From contig CALNBE010000271.1 of the NCBI GenBank assembly GCA_937874455.1, positions 1-5,228 of the forward strand: a stretch of DNA of 5,228 nt. Reading direction: 5' to 3'. A program made the translations under genes and the position numbers. Below, one piece after another: positions 5,134 through 5,228 of this stretch. The notes beneath the pieces were generated by a model, which worked only from the letters and a program-made list of their open reading frames with translations, was not told where the DNA came from and ran no database searches. The first letter of the stretch is position 1; each line of letters starts with the position of its first letter. Origin of the DNA: an uncultured Opitutia bacterium (GTDB lineage: Bacteria; Verrucomicrobiota; Verrucomicrobiia; Opitutales; UBA953).

Positions 5134-5228
5134 CAAAAAACTCGCAGTATTTCCTCCGTGCCGGGCCTCCGGCCTGTCACAAATGGGCCTTTTCAGGAAA
5201 TTTCCGATTGGTGGAACGGCCTTGACGG

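Larger units (their letters stand above)
4853..5161 (+). repeat. Four direct copies of an AATTTCCTCCGCGG-like motif
   Basis: The 14-base motif occurs at 4853-4866 (AATTTCCTCCGCGG), 4958-4971 (one mismatch), 4979-4992 (two mismatches) and 5148-5161 (three mismatches), all on the plus strand. Copies two and three start 21 bases apart. The first copy overlaps the stop codon of the YycJ-like gene by one base. Protein binding or a decayed repeat family are both possible; no function is known to me. Confidence 0.45.
4854..5228. other. Non-coding, repeat-rich tail of the window
   Basis: No ORF here has protein-like composition or a plausible start. Besides the two repeat families there is a hairpin CCGCGA-CCA-TCGCGG (5078-5092, preceded by five Ts on the plus strand), GGGAA-A-TTCCC (5056-5066) and a perfect palindrome GGAAATTTCC (5196-5205). 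I see no strong intrinsic terminator for the YycJ-like gene; only a weak four-base GGCC/GGCC stem (4931-4947 region) followed by TTTGCCTT is present. Confidence 0.6.

Noticed and set aside
4954..5136. 60-residue minus-strand ORF beginning MNHECAPMHTD
   Set aside because: It lies across the CACGRATGC repeat arm; the peptide is a by-product of the repeat, with no domain or plausible gene context.

Overview
The window looks like a chromosomal segment of a free-living bacterium, most likely of the Verrucomicrobiota (Opitutales-like). This is inference. It rests on GC-rich genes with AT-rich spacers, weak or absent Shine-Dalgarno sequences, a fragment of a beta-strand-rich secreted 'passenger' protein, a Lys/Ala-rich protein with a starch-binding-like domain, and a CACGGATGC-type intergenic repeat that I recall from Verrucomicrobiota and Planctomycetota genomes. 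No marker gene settles the taxonomy.

Left part (1-1100): the minus strand carries the start of a secreted passenger-like protein with a signal peptide, broken by an apparent one-base loss in an A4/T4 tract. Beyond it lie a plausible promoter, an AT-rich spacer, and the decayed 3' end of an unidentified gene with at least two frame breaks. A complete tRNA-Lys(CTT) with encoded CCA and its own intrinsic terminator follows. Nothing else in this part is convincingly coding.

Middle part (1145-3304, minus strand): three closely spaced genes in the order asd, rlmB-like, CBM-like protein. The gaps are 23 and 19 bases, and a single strong intrinsic terminator (1145-1175) closes the set, so they may be one transcription unit. 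Asd makes aspartate semialdehyde, which feeds diaminopimelate/lysine, threonine and methionine synthesis. The second gene is a SpoU/TrmH-class rRNA 2'-O-methyltransferase lacking most of the usual N-terminal domain. The third is a 139-residue protein that joins a Lys/Ala heptad-repeat helix to a carbohydrate-binding-like beta domain.

Right part (3298-4853, plus strand): a YkuD-type L,D-transpeptidase starts divergently from asd, and the two start regions overlap by seven bases. After about 200 bases comes a YycJ/WalJ-type metallo-beta-lactamase-fold hydrolase. Asd (diaminopimelate precursor) and the L,D-transpeptidase (diaminopimelate cross-links) share a peptidoglycan theme, but that link is suggestive only.

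The end (4854-5228) is non-coding and repeat-rich. It holds two inverted arms built of roughly 10-base CACGRATGC units, four direct copies of an AATTTCC(T/G)C(C/T)GCGG motif, and small palindromes. I see no clear new multi-gene system. The most distinctive items are the Lys-heptad/CBM-like protein, the repeat-rich tail and the overlapping divergent starts.
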